A DNA stretch of 6,924 nt from Methanobacteriota archaeon (GTDB lineage Archaea; Thermoplasmatota; Poseidoniia; Poseidoniales; Thalassarchaeaceae), in NCBI GenBank assembly GCA_002714745.1, contig PAYF01000019.1, forward strand, positions 1 to 6,924, written 5' to 3'. The notes below the pieces were generated by a model that searched no databases, was not told the DNA's origin, and worked only from the letters and a program-made list of their open reading frames with translations. This document shows, in pieces, positions 5,092 to 6,924 of this stretch; position 1 is the first letter of the stretch; each line of letters opens with the position of its first letter. The translations under genes and the position numbers were made by a program.

Positions 5092-6386
5092 TATTCAAGC
5101 GCCCCTAACCGCTCGTCGATGTCTTGCACTGCTTTAACTAGCATCGCAAGCATCGACTTCTCTCGATACACAATCGGATCACCTTCAGCGTCATACAACG
5201 TCATATCAGGTGCCACTTCGTGAACTTCTTCAGCAATAAACCCTGGCTCTGGGATCTGAGTTTCATAATCCAAGCTAGAGCGATCAGCTACTTCACGGTT
5301 CCAACGGAACGTGCGTGGCTTCAACGAACGCAGTTTGTCCCAGTTCTCTTCTGTGCCCAAATCTTCTACATCTTCTTTGAAACGAATAGAAGAAGTATTT
5401 ACGCCAAGGCGTTGGGTGCTTGTATCTATGTGCGCTGGGGAGCCTGAGATCGACGGCCAACCAGCAGTTGTTGTTGTTGGTTGATTCGCAGGATATGTGC
5501 CTACAGGAGCACGAACATCCACATAGTTGCTCGAATCTTTCGAGATAGAAAGAATACGACCACTCATGTTTGTAGCAGAAGTGCCGTTTATGTGAAACGC
5601 AAACCCAGGTTGACTTGAATGAATATCATCGTTCCATTCCAACCAATCTTCACCAGGATGATCGTAGTCATTGCCCATAAACAAACGGGCATAATCGTAT
5701 TTGGTCATCACCCTGATGTAGCCATTTACGTCAACATTCGCTGCGACATTCAACCACTGGCAATTAATACGAGTACCTTCACCTTCTAAATAATCAGTTG
5801 AAGTTCCAGGCACGCTTTCGTTGAAAGCTGAATAACCAATAATGTCTCCACGGATCGCCATTGAGCCGTTGATAACTAGACGATATTCAGAAGAAGGACG
5901 GCCTGGATGTGCAGCGCCGCCGCCAGGACTCCATCCATCGCCAGCACGACGAGAGTACACCGAATAACGGTGACTCTCAGTTAAATAGTTTCCTGCATCT
6001 GCGCCAGAAGCTACGTCTGACCCCATAGAAAGCTGATGAGTGTTGTTGCCAGGACCAGAACTTGTAAAGTTCGCTCGGTAGTTCAAGTCTTTTAAGAAAC
6101 TTCCAGCAGTTTGAGCATTGATATCAGTACCAGTGCTCAAACCGATAACGCTATGTTGCGTGCTGTTCAGATACAGGTGGTTTGTTGCTCCAAGAGAAAC
6201 AGTTCCCGTAGCAGTCAACGTCCCCGTAGCACTAGGATTAACCGCCCTCAACAACCCTGGATAAGTAGAAGGGTTACCTGCATCCCCGTTAATAAAGTTC
6301 TTTACTTCATTCCAGTTATCGTTGTGCTTTGAAGCTTCAATAGCCGTACCTGCGGTAGCGCTATGCGGATAAGAGAAATCGACCAT
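5091..6386 (-). CDS. Tail fibre protein with C-terminal S74 intramolecular chaperone domain, 431 aa
   Basis: The ATG at 6386 (TAATG with the upstream stop, AGGAG at 6396-6400) is preferred over a 17-residue extension to 6437, which lies inside the upstream gene. The N-terminus, [20 protein letters not shown] followed by [13 protein letters not shown], resembles tail-attachment segments of phage fibres. A long beta-rich shaft fills residues about 45-320, with an aromatic, acidic stretch ([18 protein letters not shown], 245-262). The last 100 residues match the endosialidase-type chaperone (Peptidase S74): [34 protein letters not shown], then the helix [20 protein letters not shown]. In this family the domain drives trimer folding and then cuts itself off with a Ser-Lys pair; Ser332 or Ser333 with Lys337 fit that role. 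No glycosidase motif was recognised in the shaft, so any depolymerase activity is open. Confidence 0.92.
   Translation of the reverse strand: MVDFSYPHSATAGTAIEASKHNDNWNEVKNFINGDAGNPSTYPGLLRAVNPSATGTLTATGTVSLGATNHLYLNSTQHSVIGLSTGTDINAQTAGSFLKDLNYRANFTSSGPGNNTHQLSMGSDVASGADAGNYLTESHRYSVYSRRAGDGWSPGGGAAHPGRPSSEYRLVINGSMAIRGDIIGYSAFNESVPGTSTDYLEGEGTRINCQWLNVAANVDVNGYIRVMTKYDYARLFMGNDYDHPGEDWLEWNDDIHSSQPGFAFHINGTSATNMSGRILSISKDSSNYVDVRAPVGTYPANQPTTTTAGWPSISGSPAHIDTSTQRLGVNTSSIRFKEDVEDLGTEENWDKLRSLKPRTFRWNREVADRSSLDYETQIPEPGFIAEEVHEVAPDMTLYDAEGDPIVYREKSMLAMLVKAVQDIDERLGALE
5391..5393 (-). other. Codon of Ser332, candidate auto-cleavage residue of the S74 domain
   Basis: The first Ser of the NTSSIRFKE motif lies five residues before Lys337, the spacing expected for the Ser-Lys pair of the S74 family. 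Cutting here would release a C-terminal chaperone of about 100 residues from a shaft of about 331. Ser333 is the alternative. Confidence 0.6.
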
Positions 6387-6924
6387 TAACGCAGTCTCCT
6401 GTGTAGATATGTAAACGCCATAGCATTCACTTCCCAAGCCTCATCGTTGGTAGTAGGACCATCAATCTTCACTTGTATAGCTTTGGCTGTCCCAAGTGTT
6501 GGTAGGCGTTCAATGTTTGTGACGCTAGTGTTTGGTTCTCCAGCCCATGTAACAGCGCCAGCCGCTGGTGGAGTAGCTGCCCATGTGCTCGTATTCCAAC
6601 TGCCTCCTGTGGATGCTTCTGTTTGAACACCAAAAGGCATTTGTTTCGTGTAATCAGAACTGTTGTAATCGACATACAACTTTGCTGTCAAAGCAACCGT
6701 ATTGTCTGAACTCACAACAAAACGAGGTTTTCCCCAACGCTTTCTAACAATCGGGTTGCCACCCACAAGCCAACTCGATGTGTATGAACTATCTATATGA
6801 GAAGAAGCAGAACCATAGTAATCTGATTCTAAATTCTGTTCTAAATGAATAACACGACCTGTGTTTTCTTCACATCCTGCCAAAAGCGCTTGCGGAGCGT
6901 TCGGCGGAGCAAACGTCAACAAAA
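6386..6924 (-). CDS. C-terminal part of a phage tail protein (5' end outside window)
   Basis: The frame is open to the window edge and codes for about 178 visible residues. It contains no convincing start: the first codons are TTG TTG with no ribosome binding site in view, so the gene almost certainly begins beyond 6924. Visible segments include DYYGSASSHIDSSYTSSWLV (34-53), GNPIVRKRWGKPRFVVSSDN (55-74), an alternating beta-strand stretch, SWNTSTWAATPP (108-119), LPTLGTAKAIQVKIDGPTTN (139-158) and the ending EAWEVNAMAFTYLHRRLR. The beta-rich layout and the aromatic-Arg ending are familiar from large tail proteins lying just upstream of fibre genes in aquatic phages. I cannot assign a specific role such as hub, stopper or baseplate component. 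The final HRRL codons (CAC AGG AGA CTG) also supply the AGGAG of the fibre gene that starts on its stop codon (TAATG). Confidence 0.78.
   Translation of the reverse strand, partial: LLTFAPPNAPQALLAGCEENTGRVIHLEQNLESDYYGSASSHIDSSYTSSWLVGGNPIVRKRWGKPRFVVSSDNTVALTAKLYVDYNSSDYTKQMPFGVQTEASTGGSWNTSTWAATPPAAGAVTWAGEPNTSVTNIERLPTLGTAKAIQVKIDGPTTNDEAWEVNAMAFTYLHRRLR
6396..6400 (-). promoter_or_regulatory. Ribosome binding site (AGGAG) deciding the S74 fibre start
   Basis: AGGAG lies 9 bases before the ATG at 6386, inside the Arg-Arg codons of the upstream gene's RRLR ending. It favours the 431-residue start over the longer reading from 6437. Confidence 0.8.

Noticed and set aside
6387..6437. Longer start of the S74 fibre (448 aa from 6437)
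   Set aside because: The extra 17 residues (MGSECYGVYISTQETAL) lie wholly inside the upstream gene and do not look like a fibre N-terminus. The ATG at 6386 has a good ribosome binding site and the TAATG layout of its neighbours.
6920..6922. TTG at 6922 as a true start of the right-hand gene
   Set aside because: Only two bases of upstream sequence are visible, no ribosome binding site can be judged, and the frame stays open to the edge. Truncation of a longer tail gene is far more likely.

Overview
The window is part of a tailed-phage (Caudoviricetes) late structural operon. Twelve genes are packed head to tail on the minus strand, so transcription runs from position 6924 toward position 1. 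No host gene, RNA gene, integrase or transposon is visible. Moderate AT-richness, many short fibre genes and the fibre domain types resemble genomes assembled from aquatic or marine viromes. I recognise that style from general knowledge and did not search it; neither the host nor the virus can be named from this sequence.

In transcription order: (1) 6386-6924, the 3' end of a large tail protein; (2) 5091-6386, a tail fibre with a C-terminal S74 intramolecular chaperone; (3) 4444-5091, a collagen-like fibre with a carbohydrate-binding-like module; (4) 4142-4444, a short collagen-like fibre with a major-tropism-determinant N-terminal (Mtd_N) type domain; (5) 3662-4141, a second Mtd_N protein joined to a beta-rich domain; (6-8) 3063-3662, 2389-3063 and 1619-2389, three Asn/Ser/Thr/Tyr-rich proteins that look like free-standing receptor-binding domains; (9) 1325-1609, a small acidic coiled-coil protein; (10) 1170-1328, a 52-residue protein with a cysteine cluster; (11) 487-1158, a basic, helical presumed virion protein; (12) 1-487, the N-terminal part of another such protein, running off the window.

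The genes look like one translationally coupled unit. Of the eleven junctions, seven overlap by one base (TAATG, TAGTG or TGATG), one is an ATGA overlap, one abuts (TAAATG), and two have gaps of 9 and 11 bases. No promoter or terminator was seen between genes, and no stretch longer than 11 bases is non-coding. Two genes were given starts downstream of the longest possible ORF (6386 instead of 6437, 3662 instead of 3689), because those starts fall exactly on the upstream stop codon.

Taken together the window is a host-recognition cassette: trimeric fibre shafts, a self-processing fibre chaperone, sugar-binding-like modules and a run of divergent tip-like proteins, followed by small accessory or virion proteins. 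The main point of interest is the tandem set of anchor-less adhesin-like genes. I see no reverse transcriptase or template repeat here, so a diversity-generating retroelement is not supported within this window.
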